Source: Parvibaculum sp046297875 (lineage in GTDB: Bacteria > Pseudomonadota > Alphaproteobacteria > Parvibaculales > Parvibaculaceae). From it: 64,000 nt of DNA. Numbering within the stretch: the stretch's first letter is position 1; each line of letters starts with the position of its first letter. The translations under genes were made by a program, and so were the position numbers. Shown piece by piece: positions 16,775 to 24,670 of the stretch. The notes under the pieces were generated by a model that had not been told where the DNA came from, did no database searches, and worked only from the letters and a program-made list of their open reading frames with translations. Where the stretch lies: contig NZ_JBKBHD010000001.1 of NCBI RefSeq assembly GCF_046297875.1, positions 1,984,001 through 2,048,000 of the forward strand, written 5' to 3'.

Positions 16775-17220
16775 AACCCGATGTACCCGTCGTCATGCGC
16801 GGTCTGTTCGGTACCATGCTGATGGAGATCGCGCCGAACCTCACCGCCGAATATTCCGCCGGCAGCATCGGCATCATGAGCATGATGATCTTCATGACGG
16901 CGGATGAATATGACCGCGCGGCGGATATCCGTGCCGCCGAGAACGCCGAAATGCGCGCGCTGTTCGCTGAGGCGGCCGGTCTGGTCGCGGATGCCGCCCT
17001 CAAGGCGAAACTTTCCGAGGCCGCGAAGGGCCGGGACGCGTCGCTCCGGGTGAGCGCGCTCGACAGGGACAATTCGGTGCTTGCCGGGCTGCTGATCGAG
17101 CTTCAGGCCCATGCGGAGGAAAGCACCGCGCTCTGGTCGGCGGGGCTCGAGGCCCGCATCTGGGACTATCTCGTCGCGGCGGCGGACCGGCGGAAGCTGA
17201 ATTTCCCCTCGCTCGGCTGA
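16771..17220 (+). CDS. Small helical protein coupled to the kinase
   Basis: A 149-residue, mostly helical and acidic protein with a Met-rich segment (GIMSMMIFMTADEYDRAADI). I recognise no motif or domain. It starts in the ATGA overlap at the end of the kinase gene, so production is tied to the kinase in near-equal amounts, which points to a subunit or dedicated partner. In the levulinate pathway of Pseudomonas putida, a small unknown protein (LvaB) is needed with the kinase LvaA; the parallel is in gene order and size only. Seventy-eight bases then separate it from the MFS gene. Confidence 0.72.
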   Translation: MKPDVPVVMRGLFGTMLMEIAPNLTAEYSAGSIGIMSMMIFMTADEYDRAADIRAAENAEMRALFAEAAGLVADAALKAKLSEAAKGRDASLRVSALDRDNSVLAGLLIELQAHAEESTALWSAGLEARIWDYLVAAADRRKLNFPSLG

Positions 17221-17298
17221 ATGTTGGCGGGCGGGGGCCTTCCCCCCGCGGGTGCGGGCGCGCTATGAGTGGGGTGCCGCCACCGGAACCCCGCGCCC

Positions 17299-18549
17299 AT
17301 GCCGCTCTCCGTCCGCCTGTCCATCTTCTACGGCTCGCTCTGCATCTTCGGCGGCATCAACATGCCGTTCTTTCCGGTCTGGCTGGAATCGAAGGGGCTT
17401 GATGCGCATGACATTGCGCTGGTGCTGGCGGCGACCATGTTCCTGCGCATCGTGGCGGGCCCCGTCTTCGCCTTCGCCGCGGACCGCTGGGAGAACCGGC
17501 GCGGTGTCGCCATTCTTCTTTCGTGGCTGTCGCTCGCATCCGTATCGCTTTTCCTGCTGACCGACACGTTCTGGGCGATCTTTCTCGTCTCCGCGCTGCT
17601 GATGAGCCTCTGGCCGTCGGTGACACCGCTTGTCGAATCCATTGCCATGCGCGCCACGCGCGAGCAGGGGGTGGATTACGGGCGGGTACGGCTCTGGTGT
17701 TCCATCACCTTCGTGCTGGCGGCCACGGGCGGCGGATGGCTTCTGGAATGGAACCCGGCCTCGATCATCATTTTCTGCATGATCGGCGCCATCGCCATCG
17801 GCGCGGCGGGGGCGCATCTTCTCGTGAAGGAGCGCCCGGCGGCGAAGCGGTTGCGGCGGCCGGGCGGCCAGTTCCGCATTTCGCTCGCGCTGGCGCGCCA
17901 TCCGCTGTTTCTCGTCGGGCTTCTGACGGCGAGCCTCGTGCAGGCGACCCATGCCGTTTACTACGCTTTCGGCACGTTGAATTGGCAGCAGCTTGGCTAT
18001 GGCGAAAATCTGATCGGCATTCTCTGGGCCGTCGGCGTGGTGGCGGAGATCATCCTCTTTGCCTTTTCCGCCCGGGTGCTGCGCCGCTTCAGCGCGCCAT
18101 CGCTCCTTATCATCGGGGCAGGGGCTGCCATCCTGCGCTGGACGCTGACCGCTTTCGACCCGCCGCTCTGGGGCCTCTTCGGGCTGCAAGTCCTTCATGC
18201 GGCTACGTTTTGCGCCGCTCATCTCGGCGCCATGCATTTCGTTGCCTCGGCGGCACCGGGCTCGCTCGCGGCCACCGCCCAGAGCCTTTACGGGGCGCTT
18301 TCCTCCGGCGTCGTCATGGGCGCGGCCACGCTCATCGCCGGGCCGCTCTATCAGGCCTATGGCGGGCAGGCCTATCTTCTCTCCGCCGCACTTGGCCTTT
18401 TGGGGCTTGTCGGTGCGCTCTGGCTTGCATCGCGCTGGAACGGTGGCGTATTGATCGAGGATACCGGCGACACGGAAGAAGCCGGAGAAACGGAAGCGGG
18501 TTCAAATGACTATCGAGATTATCCCGAGCGGACGCGCCTTGGGTGCTGA
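17299..18549 (+). CDS. MFS transporter (PPP/MFS_1-like)
   Basis: A 416-residue inner-membrane protein with about twelve hydrophobic helices. The N-terminal segment LSIFYGSLCIFGGINMPFFPVWL and the loop FAADRWENRR between helices 2 and 3 match the 3-phenylpropionate/nucleoside-type branch of the major facilitator superfamily. It probably imports an organic acid or related small molecule for the neighbouring degradation enzymes. ATG at 17299 begins the first helix. Its 3' end overlaps the following dioxygenase gene by 44 bases, in another frame; the C-terminal tail encoded there (from about VLIEDTGDTEEAGE) is acidic and likely disordered. Confidence 0.88.
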   Translation: MPLSVRLSIFYGSLCIFGGINMPFFPVWLESKGLDAHDIALVLAATMFLRIVAGPVFAFAADRWENRRGVAILLSWLSLASVSLFLLTDTFWAIFLVSALLMSLWPSVTPLVESIAMRATREQGVDYGRVRLWCSITFVLAATGGGWLLEWNPASIIIFCMIGAIAIGAAGAHLLVKERPAAKRLRRPGGQFRISLALARHPLFLVGLLTASLVQATHAVYYAFGTLNWQQLGYGENLIGILWAVGVVAEIILFAFSARVLRRFSAPSLLIIGAGAAILRWTLTAFDPPLWGLFGLQVLHAATFCAAHLGAMHFVASAAPGSLAATAQSLYGALSSGVVMGAATLIAGPLYQAYGGQAYLLSAALGLLGLVGALWLASRWNGGVLIEDTGDTEEAGETEAGSNDYRDYPERTRLGC

Positions 18550-19363
18550 GGTGCGCGGCGTCGACCTGTCGAAGTCCCTGAGCGCGGACGAGTTCACTGC
18601 CATCCAGCAGGCATGGTACGACCACATCGTGCTGCTGTTCCGCGGCCAGAAGCTTTCCGATGACGACCTCATCCGTTTCTCGAAGCATTTCGGCGAGCTC
18701 GACATCGCGCCGGCCTCCGCGACCGACATGGCGGGCGCGCAGGAAAAGTCTCGGCCGGAAATCTGGATCATCTCGAACGTGGTCGAGAACGGGAAGCCGA
18801 TCGGCGCATTGGGCGACAAGGAAGCCGAGTGGCACACCGACATGTCCTATGTCGCGGAGCCGCCGATGGCGAGCGTTCTCTACTCGCTCGAAATCCCGTC
18901 AAAGGGCGGCGATACGAGCTTCGCCAACATGTACAAGGCGCTGGAAGACCTGCCTGCCGATCTTCGCGCCGCCATTGAAGGCCGCAACTGCAATCATGAT
19001 TCGAGCACGACAAGCGCCGGCGAGCTGCGCGCAGGTGCCGACGCCGTTCTCGATGTCCGCGAGGCGCCGGGCGCGATGCATCCTGCCATCCGCACCCATC
19101 CCGCTACGGGCGGCAAGGCGCTCTATCTCGGCCGCCGTCTCAATGGCTGGCTCGAAGGCTATTCGGTCGAGGAAAGCGAGAAGCTGCTCGACAAGCTCTG
19201 GGCGCATTGCGCAAAGCCGGAATTTTCCTGGACGCATCAATGGGCGGTCGGCGACCTCCTCATCTGGGACAATCGCTGCGCCACGCATCGCCGCGACAGT
19301 TTCGACGGCCGCGAGCGGCGTGTCATGCACCGGACCCAGATCAAGGGCGATGCCCCGCGCTGA
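18506..19363 (+). CDS. TauD/TfdA-family Fe(II)/2-oxoglutarate dioxygenase
   Basis: A 285-residue soluble enzyme. The iron-binding facial triad is seen as WHTDMSY (His110, Asp112) and NRCATHRRD (His261), and the 2-oxoglutarate contact is the following arginine-rich VMHRTQIKG. Family members hydroxylate substrates such as taurine, 2,4-D or other acids while decarboxylating 2-oxoglutarate. It overlaps the MFS gene by 44 bases, so transporter and dioxygenase are probably made together for the same compound. The exact substrate cannot be stated; TfdA-type action on an aryloxyacid or alpha-ketoglutarate-dependent ether cleavage are options. Confidence 0.92.
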   Translation: MTIEIIPSGRALGAEVRGVDLSKSLSADEFTAIQQAWYDHIVLLFRGQKLSDDDLIRFSKHFGELDIAPASATDMAGAQEKSRPEIWIISNVVENGKPIGALGDKEAEWHTDMSYVAEPPMASVLYSLEIPSKGGDTSFANMYKALEDLPADLRAAIEGRNCNHDSSTTSAGELRAGADAVLDVREAPGAMHPAIRTHPATGGKALYLGRRLNGWLEGYSVEESEKLLDKLWAHCAKPEFSWTHQWAVGDLLIWDNRCATHRRDSFDGRERRVMHRTQIKGDAPR

Positions 19364-19460
19364 GCCGCAGGCTCCCTTGCGTCAATTTTCTCCGGTTTGA
19401 CTTTCCGTGCAGATGCGCCAGTTTCTGCGGCAAAAGAATTGCAACATCGGAGGAAATCAC

Positions 19461-20471
19461 ATGCGCGCGCTCGTGCTCGAAGGCAATTTCGGCATTGAAA
19501 ATCTGAAGCTCAAGGAACGCGACGTCCCGAAGGCGGGGCCGGGACAGGTTGTGCTCAAGATGAAGGCCGGCTCGCTCAACTATCGCGACCTCGCCACCGT
19601 TACCTTTGGCGGCAACCCGACGCTCCTTCCGCTCGTGCCGCTGTCGGACGGTTGCGGCGAGGTCGTGGAAGTGGGTGAGGGCGTGAAGCGCCTCGCGAAG
19701 GGCGACCGCGTTGCGCCTGGCTTCTTTCAGGGCTGGATTTCCGGCGGCCCGGTTGCCGAACTCCTCGGGCCGACGGCGCTGGGCAGCCCGATCGACGGCT
19801 GTGCCCAAGAATATATGGTACTTTCCGCCGAAGGCATGTCGAAGGCGCCGGCCAATCTTTCCGATGAGGAAGTCGCCTGTCTTCCCTGCGCCGCGCTCAC
19901 CGCATGGCGCGCGCTGGTGGTCGAAGGCAATATCAAGGCGGGCGATACGGTGCTCGTGCAGGGCACAGGCGGCGTCTCGATCTTTGCGCTGCAATTCGCC
20001 AAGGCGATGGGCGCGCGGGTGATCGTCACCTCGTCGTCGGATGAAAAGATCGAACGCGCGAAGAAGCTCGGCGCGGACGATGCGATCAATTACAAGGCGA
20101 CGCCGAACTGGGAAATGGAAGCGCGCAAGCTGACCGGCGGCCGTGGTGTCGATCATGTGGTGGAAGTCGGCGGCGCGGATACCTTCCCGCGCTCCATCAC
20201 GGCGGCCCGCGTCGGCGGCCATATCGCGGTGATCGGCATTCTTTCCGGTCTCACAAAGGATGTGAATGTGGCGGCGATCTTCGCGCAGAACCTCAAGATC
20301 AGCGGCATCACGGTCGGCAGCCGCACGCAGTTCGAGGAAATGTCGCGCGCCATTGAGCAGAACGGCATTCACCCCGTCATCGACAAGCGTTTTGCGCTCG
20401 AAGATGCGCAGGATGCCTTCCGCCGGATGCAGGGCGCATCCCACTTCGGCAAGATCGTGCTGAATATCTGA
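19461..20471 (+). CDS. Zinc-independent MDR-family alcohol dehydrogenase/reductase
   Basis: A 336-residue medium-chain dehydrogenase/reductase. The N-terminal GroES-like domain has KAGSLNYRDL and PLSDGCGEVVEVGEGV, and the Rossmann domain has VLVQGTGGVSIFALQFAKAMGA for NAD(P) binding. The catalytic-zinc ligands of classic alcohol dehydrogenases (GHE and the paired cysteines) are missing, which puts it with zinc-independent oxidoreductases. CGGAGGAAA precedes the ATG at 19461 at good distance. It is the last gene of the plus-strand run and lies 97 bases after the dioxygenase. Its role in the same pathway is likely but not proven. Confidence 0.9.
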   Translation: MRALVLEGNFGIENLKLKERDVPKAGPGQVVLKMKAGSLNYRDLATVTFGGNPTLLPLVPLSDGCGEVVEVGEGVKRLAKGDRVAPGFFQGWISGGPVAELLGPTALGSPIDGCAQEYMVLSAEGMSKAPANLSDEEVACLPCAALTAWRALVVEGNIKAGDTVLVQGTGGVSIFALQFAKAMGARVIVTSSSDEKIERAKKLGADDAINYKATPNWEMEARKLTGGRGVDHVVEVGGADTFPRSITAARVGGHIAVIGILSGLTKDVNVAAIFAQNLKISGITVGSRTQFEEMSRAIEQNGIHPVIDKRFALEDAQDAFRRMQGASHFGKIVLNI

Positions 20472-20500
20472 CAGGTGACTTTGGGGGCAGGGCGCAAGCC

Positions 20501-21487
20501 TTACCCCCACAATTCCCGCTCCGGCGGATAGACGAGGCTGCCATCGTAGTGAAGCGCCGGTGCGCGGTCCTGTGCGAGCAGCAGCGGTCCGTCGAGATCG
20601 GCATAGTCCGCCTGCTGCGCCACGAGCATCGCGGGTGCCATGGCAAGCGACGTTGAGACCATGCAGCCCACCATGACGCGGAGCTTGCGCAGTTTCGCGC
20701 AGCGGATGACGGAGAGCGCTTCGGTCAATCCGCCCGTCTTGTCGAGCTTCACGTTTATGAAGTCGTAGAGCCCCACCAGCCGTTTCATGCCTTCAAGCCC
20801 GTGCGCGCTTTCATCCGCGCAAAGCGGCACCGGGCTTTCGATGCCGCGCAGCGCCTCGTCTTCTTTCGCAGGCAGCGGCTGCTCGATCAGCGAGACGCCG
20901 AGCCGCGCAAGTTCCTTCGCAAGCGGCACCACGTCCCCTGCCTTCCAGCCTTCATTCGCATCGACAATGAGTGCGGCGCGCGGCGCGCCTTCGCGCACGG
21001 CTTCCACGCGGGCGACATCTTCATCGCCGCCATGACCGAGCTTGAGTTTGAGGAGAGGCCGGTGCGCTGCTTTCGCCGCCGCCTCGCGCATGGTGTCGGG
21101 CGAGCCGAGGCTCAGCGTATAGGCGGTTGTCAACGCACGGGGCTGGGTAAGGCCCGCCAGTTCCCATGCCGGTCTGCCGGCGAGCTTCGCTTCGAGGTCC
21201 CAGAGTGCGCAGTCGAGCGCATTGCGCGCCGCGCCGCGATGCATCGCGCGCTGCAGTTCCTCGCGAGTCATGCCGTCGGCAAGCGCCTGCTGCTGCATCT
21301 TGATGGCGGCGACCACGTCCTGTTCCGTCTCGCCATAACGCGCATAGGGCACGCATTCGCCCTGTCCCGTCAGCCCGTTCTGCGTCACGCGCGCCACGAC
21401 TACGCGCGCTTCCGTTTTCGCGCCGCGCGAAATGGTGAAGGCGCCTGTGATGGGCCATGATTGGGCTTCTACGGAAAGGTCGCGCAT
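20501..21487 (-). CDS. Dipeptide epimerase (enolase superfamily)
   Basis: A 328-residue member of the muconate-lactonising/enolase superfamily, closest in pattern to L-Ala-D/L-Glu epimerase (YcjG/YkfB). Catalytic KxK appears as LLKLKLGHGG, the metal-ligand Asp in LIVDANEGW, Glu in LIEQPLPAKE and the third acidic group in PLCADESAHG, with the second base lysine in NVKLDKTGG. It would epimerise Ala-Glu from recycled peptidoglycan. ATG at 21487 is the first sensible start but has no clear ribosome site. The cyclase gene stops 105 bases upstream; no other peptidoglycan-recycling genes are in view. Confidence 0.88.
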   Translation of the reverse strand: MRDLSVEAQSWPITGAFTISRGAKTEARVVVARVTQNGLTGQGECVPYARYGETEQDVVAAIKMQQQALADGMTREELQRAMHRGAARNALDCALWDLEAKLAGRPAWELAGLTQPRALTTAYTLSLGSPDTMREAAAKAAHRPLLKLKLGHGGDEDVARVEAVREGAPRAALIVDANEGWKAGDVVPLAKELARLGVSLIEQPLPAKEDEALRGIESPVPLCADESAHGLEGMKRLVGLYDFINVKLDKTGGLTEALSVIRCAKLRKLRVMVGCMVSTSLAMAPAMLVAQQADYADLDGPLLLAQDRAPALHYDGSLVYPPERELWG

Positions 21488-21592
21488 CGGGAAGGAGGTC
21501 TCGAATTTCTGGGACGGCAGAGACTGGCGGGCGATAATGGCGGTTGTATGGGCATGCTCCAAGTCCCATTTCGGGACCCGGCGCAATGCGGA

Positions 21593-23854
21593 TCAGATTC
21601 GCCCTGCGAACCAGGCGCCGTTCCAGTGGCCGCCCGGCGGGTTCGCCTCATATTGGGCGATGCGCGCTTCGTAGAAGTCGTAAAGCGTCGGGATCGCGCC
21701 ATTGAGCTTGCGGCATTCGGCGATGGCAGCCCGTGCCTCTGCCCAGCGCTGGTTCCGGTAGGCGGAGAAGATCAGCATGTGCGCTTCTTGAAGCGCGCGG
21801 AACTTCGGGTTCGCGCGCATGATGGGATCGCCAAGCAGCGCATAGACGCGGCGGCCTTCCGGGTGGCGCGAGGTGGACACGAGGTCGATTTCGAGCAGCG
21901 CATAGCGGTCGCCGACGGCGCGCTGCGTGCCTTCGCCGACGATGATTGCCGGGCCGTAGTGGCGCGCATTCTTCTGAAGGTAAGCTGCAAAGCTCACCGG
22001 CTCGCCAAGCACGCCATAATCGAAGCGTTGCACGGCGCCCATGTTGCCGGCGATCGCCGTTCCTGTGTCGATACCGATGGACAGGCTCAAGGGCACATGG
22101 CTCAGGTGCTGGCGGCGCGCATCTTCCTCGAGAAACTCATTGAGTGCTTCGAGGTTCTCCACCATACGCAAGGCCGCATCGCAGCCCTTCGAGGCGTGGT
22201 CGGAGGCATCGAGCGGCGCGTTCCACACGGCATAGAGCGTGTCGCCGACATTGCGGTCCACCATGCCGTTGCGGTCGAGCACGATCTTCGTCATCGGCGA
22301 GAAGAAGCGGTTGAGAATGTCGGCAAAGGCCGTCGGATCCTCGAGATAACGGTCGGCAATGATATTGAAGCCGCGAAGCCCCGCAACAACGGACGTCACG
22401 TCGCGCAGCGCACCCTCGGCATGGATCATGCGCGGATTGGCTTTTACCCTGGCAAGGCCAGCGGAGGGCAGGCGGCGGCCAAACTGCGTTTCGACGAAGC
22501 GGATCTCGTCTTCGGTGTGCAGCCGCGTCATCACCGCGCAGGTCAGCGCGGCCGCGAACAGTGTCACGCTTGCGAGCGCCGGGTCGATCAGCCAGCGATG
22601 GGTTTCGAATGCCCACCACGAGCCATAGACTGCGCCCGCCGCGAGAAGCAGCGTCAGCGTGAGGCCCCAGCGCAGGCGGAAGCGGCGCACCATGAGAATG
22701 ACGATCACGCCGCCGATCAGGATGAAAAGCTGCTCGGCCGCGGAAACCCAGCCCGGCCGGACGAGATATTGCCCGGCAGCAATCTGGTCGATGGCATTGG
22801 CAGCGATGGCGCCCGAAGCCAGGGTCGTGCCGATGGGTGTGCGGAAGACGCGGTCGGAACCGTTGGCCGACACGCCGATCACGGCGATGCGGCCTTCCAG
22901 CACGTCGAGGTCGGCGGTGCGCTGAAGGATGCTGCCCGCAGAGAGGGTGAGGCGTGTTTCCTTGCCGCCGAAATAGAGACGCAGCTCGCCATTGCGCATC
23001 GTCTGCGCCTCGAAGCCCGTGCCTTCGATCGAGATGCGCTCGATACCGGGTTCGATTTCGAAGGAGAAGCCGCTTTCGGCGGTGGCGACATTCGCCCGGT
23101 AGCCGGTGCTGCCGCGCGACACGCGCAGCGCCTCGAGCACATTCGAGGGGTAGAGTGTACCGTCGAGATTCACGAGCAGCGGCAGGCCGCGCACCGTGAC
23201 GCCGTTCGCGTCGGCGGCCAGCGTCGCGCCATTGCCGTTGGCCGAGGTTTCGAAGAGCGACAGCGTGGCGCGCCACACGTCATGGCGTTTCATGTAGTGG
23301 CGCGGATCGCCGCCTTCCGGGTCGATGGAGGCGCGCGTACGCGGCACGTGACGGCCGCTGAAATCGGTCTTGCCGGGCACGAAGGAAACGACCGAGCGCG
23401 TTTCGGCGAGGAGCGCCGCAAGCTCGCGGTCATGGTCAGGCAATTGCCGCAATGCCTGCGACAGGCCGCCAAAATTGCCGTCGGCGGGCAAGGGCGACCA
23501 GAGGCGGATGAGTTCGCCGGCCGACGTCGGATCGGGGTCGGCGAGCGGCATGTCGATCACGATGGCGCTGGCGCCGGCGGCGCCGACGCGGCGCACGAGA
23601 TCATCGAGGCGTTTGCGCGGCCAGGGCCAGGGGCCATAGGCCTTCGCCGTCTCGGCATCGATATCGATATAGATGGCGCGCGGGCCTTCCGGGGCTGCGG
23701 CGCGGGGCAGAAGGCGCTGATAGGCGTCGAAGACGCGGTCCTGAAGGAAGGTTCCGGCGCCTTCGGGGTTGTAGATCGACACGGCGAGGCTCAGCACCAG
23801 CACAAGGCCGGGCAGGATCGCGGAGAGTCTGCGGAACGCAGGTGTCGGGTTCAT
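21593..23854 (-). CDS. CHASE2 sensor with degenerate class III adenylate cyclase domain
   Basis: A 753-residue membrane protein: one N-terminal helix (about residues 10-28), a large CHASE2 extracytoplasmic domain (FDAYQRLLPR...YIDIDAETAKAYGPWPWPR... IVIDMPLADPDP), two to three membrane helices at about 375-450, and a C-terminal class III cyclase homology domain. The domain lacks key residues: the first metal-binding Asp is Gly492 (AGLRGF), the adenine/metal-side loop has Glu618 (LGEPV) for Asp, and the transition-state Asn and Arg of the NxxSR region are Ser621 and Tyr625. The second metal Asp (VGD, Asp538) is kept. It is therefore probably a pseudocyclase or receiver of another ligand. No separate partner cyclase is nearby. 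Confidence 0.88.
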   Translation of the reverse strand: MNPTPAFRRLSAILPGLVLVLSLAVSIYNPEGAGTFLQDRVFDAYQRLLPRAAAPEGPRAIYIDIDAETAKAYGPWPWPRKRLDDLVRRVGAAGASAIVIDMPLADPDPTSAGELIRLWSPLPADGNFGGLSQALRQLPDHDRELAALLAETRSVVSFVPGKTDFSGRHVPRTRASIDPEGGDPRHYMKRHDVWRATLSLFETSANGNGATLAADANGVTVRGLPLLVNLDGTLYPSNVLEALRVSRGSTGYRANVATAESGFSFEIEPGIERISIEGTGFEAQTMRNGELRLYFGGKETRLTLSAGSILQRTADLDVLEGRIAVIGVSANGSDRVFRTPIGTTLASGAIAANAIDQIAAGQYLVRPGWVSAAEQLFILIGGVIVILMVRRFRLRWGLTLTLLLAAGAVYGSWWAFETHRWLIDPALASVTLFAAALTCAVMTRLHTEDEIRFVETQFGRRLPSAGLARVKANPRMIHAEGALRDVTSVVAGLRGFNIIADRYLEDPTAFADILNRFFSPMTKIVLDRNGMVDRNVGDTLYAVWNAPLDASDHASKGCDAALRMVENLEALNEFLEEDARRQHLSHVPLSLSIGIDTGTAIAGNMGAVQRFDYGVLGEPVSFAAYLQKNARHYGPAIIVGEGTQRAVGDRYALLEIDLVSTSRHPEGRRVYALLGDPIMRANPKFRALQEAHMLIFSAYRNQRWAEARAAIAECRKLNGAIPTLYDFYEARIAQYEANPPGGHWNGAWFAGRI

Positions 23855-23915
23855 GTCTCGCTACTCGCCGGGCGCGGGGGGTCTGGCGCCGGCATTGCCC
23901 CATATTGATCCTAAG

Positions 23916-23953
23916 GGCCCGTTTCTGTCCTTTTTCTGAACAGAAACCGGGCC
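23916..23953. other. Long hairpin between cytochrome c and cyclase genes
   Basis: An 8-bp stem GTTTCTGT/ACAGAAAC (23921-23928 with 23940-23947) is extended by GGCCC/GGGCC with one bulged C. It lies in the 225-bp gap before the cyclase-like gene on the minus strand. It has no T-tract; it may be a leader structure of the cyclase mRNA or a processing site. Confidence 0.5.
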
Positions 23954-24042
23954 GCTACCGCTGTATTTGCAGTTTCCGTTCCAGACAGGGTGGCACGGGA
24001 AACGAAGCGGAGGATATGGGGAGACATGAGGGCAGCGATGCG

Positions 24043-24071
24043 CCTGCCCCGGAAAAACGGCCCGGGGCAGG
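24043..24071 (-). terminator. Possible terminator hairpin of the cytochrome c gene
   Basis: A 10-bp stem CCTGCCCCGG/CCGGGGCAGG (24043-24052 with 24062-24071) sits nine bases beyond the cytochrome c stop. There is no T-run after it on the minus strand, so its efficiency is doubtful. Confidence 0.5.
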
Positions 24072-24079
24072 GTAGGGCA

Positions 24080-24481
24080 TTATTCGGCGCCGGTTTCGAC
24101 CTTCAGATAGGCGATCAGGTTCGCGAGGTCCTCATCCTTGCGCAATCCCGGAAAGGCCATGGAACCACCGGGGACGAGCCCGGCGGGCTTGCGGAAATAT
24201 TCGGTCAGCGTTTCATCGTCCCAGACAAGGCCTTCCTCACCCTTGGCGACCATGGCTTTCGAGTAGGAGAAGCCTTCGAGCGTACCAGCCGTGCGGCCAA
24301 AGACGCCGTGAAGGTTCGGCCCGATGCGGTTGCCGCCGCCTTCATTCAGCGTGTGGCAGGCCTGGCAGCGGGCAAAGATTTTCTTGCCCTTTTCCGCGTC
24401 GCCGGCCTCATCGGCCATGGCCGCGCTCGAAACCGCGAGCGCCAGGGCCATCCCCGCGATACCTGTCAGCAAACCACGCAT
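24080..24481 (-). CDS. Class I c-type cytochrome (c2/c552-like)
   Basis: A 133-residue periplasmic electron carrier. It has a classic signal peptide (MRGLLTGIAGMALALAVSSAAMA) and the haem motif CQACH (Cys39, Cys42, His43), followed by the cytochrome c2-type NRIGPNLHGVFGR and a Met axial ligand in GGSMAFPGL. Length and order match mono-haem cytochromes of the c2/c550 group that shuttle electrons from the bc1 complex to oxidases. ATG at 24481 is preceded by GGAGTGCAAGGA. A longer frame upstream would put the signal peptide inside the protein and is rejected. Confidence 0.93.
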   Translation of the reverse strand: MRGLLTGIAGMALALAVSSAAMADEAGDAEKGKKIFARCQACHTLNEGGGNRIGPNLHGVFGRTAGTLEGFSYSKAMVAKGEEGLVWDDETLTEYFRKPAGLVPGGSMAFPGLRKDEDLANLIAYLKVETGAE

Positions 24482-24670
24482 TCCTTGCACTCCATTGATA
24501 CTATTCACCGGCAGACTGAATCCGGCCGCCGGAGAGGAACCTATCCTATCGGCGCGCCATGTGAAGGGCATGCGACGATCCGGCGCGGCGCTTGCCGTAT
24601 CGCGCCGGGACGGGCACATTGACGGCGCCGGTGGCAGGGCCGGTCTTCTTCGGCGGAAATCGAGGGAATT

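Noticed and set aside
16771..17220. Kinase cluster considered as an aminoglycoside resistance locus
   Set aside because: The kinase is of the ACAD10/LvaA type and lies among catabolic genes, with no signs of transfer or other resistance genes.
21461..23908. A plus-strand open frame of about 815 codons opposite the CHASE2 cyclase-like gene
   Set aside because: Composition is typical of a shadow frame and the minus strand has a full domain structure with proper membrane helices.
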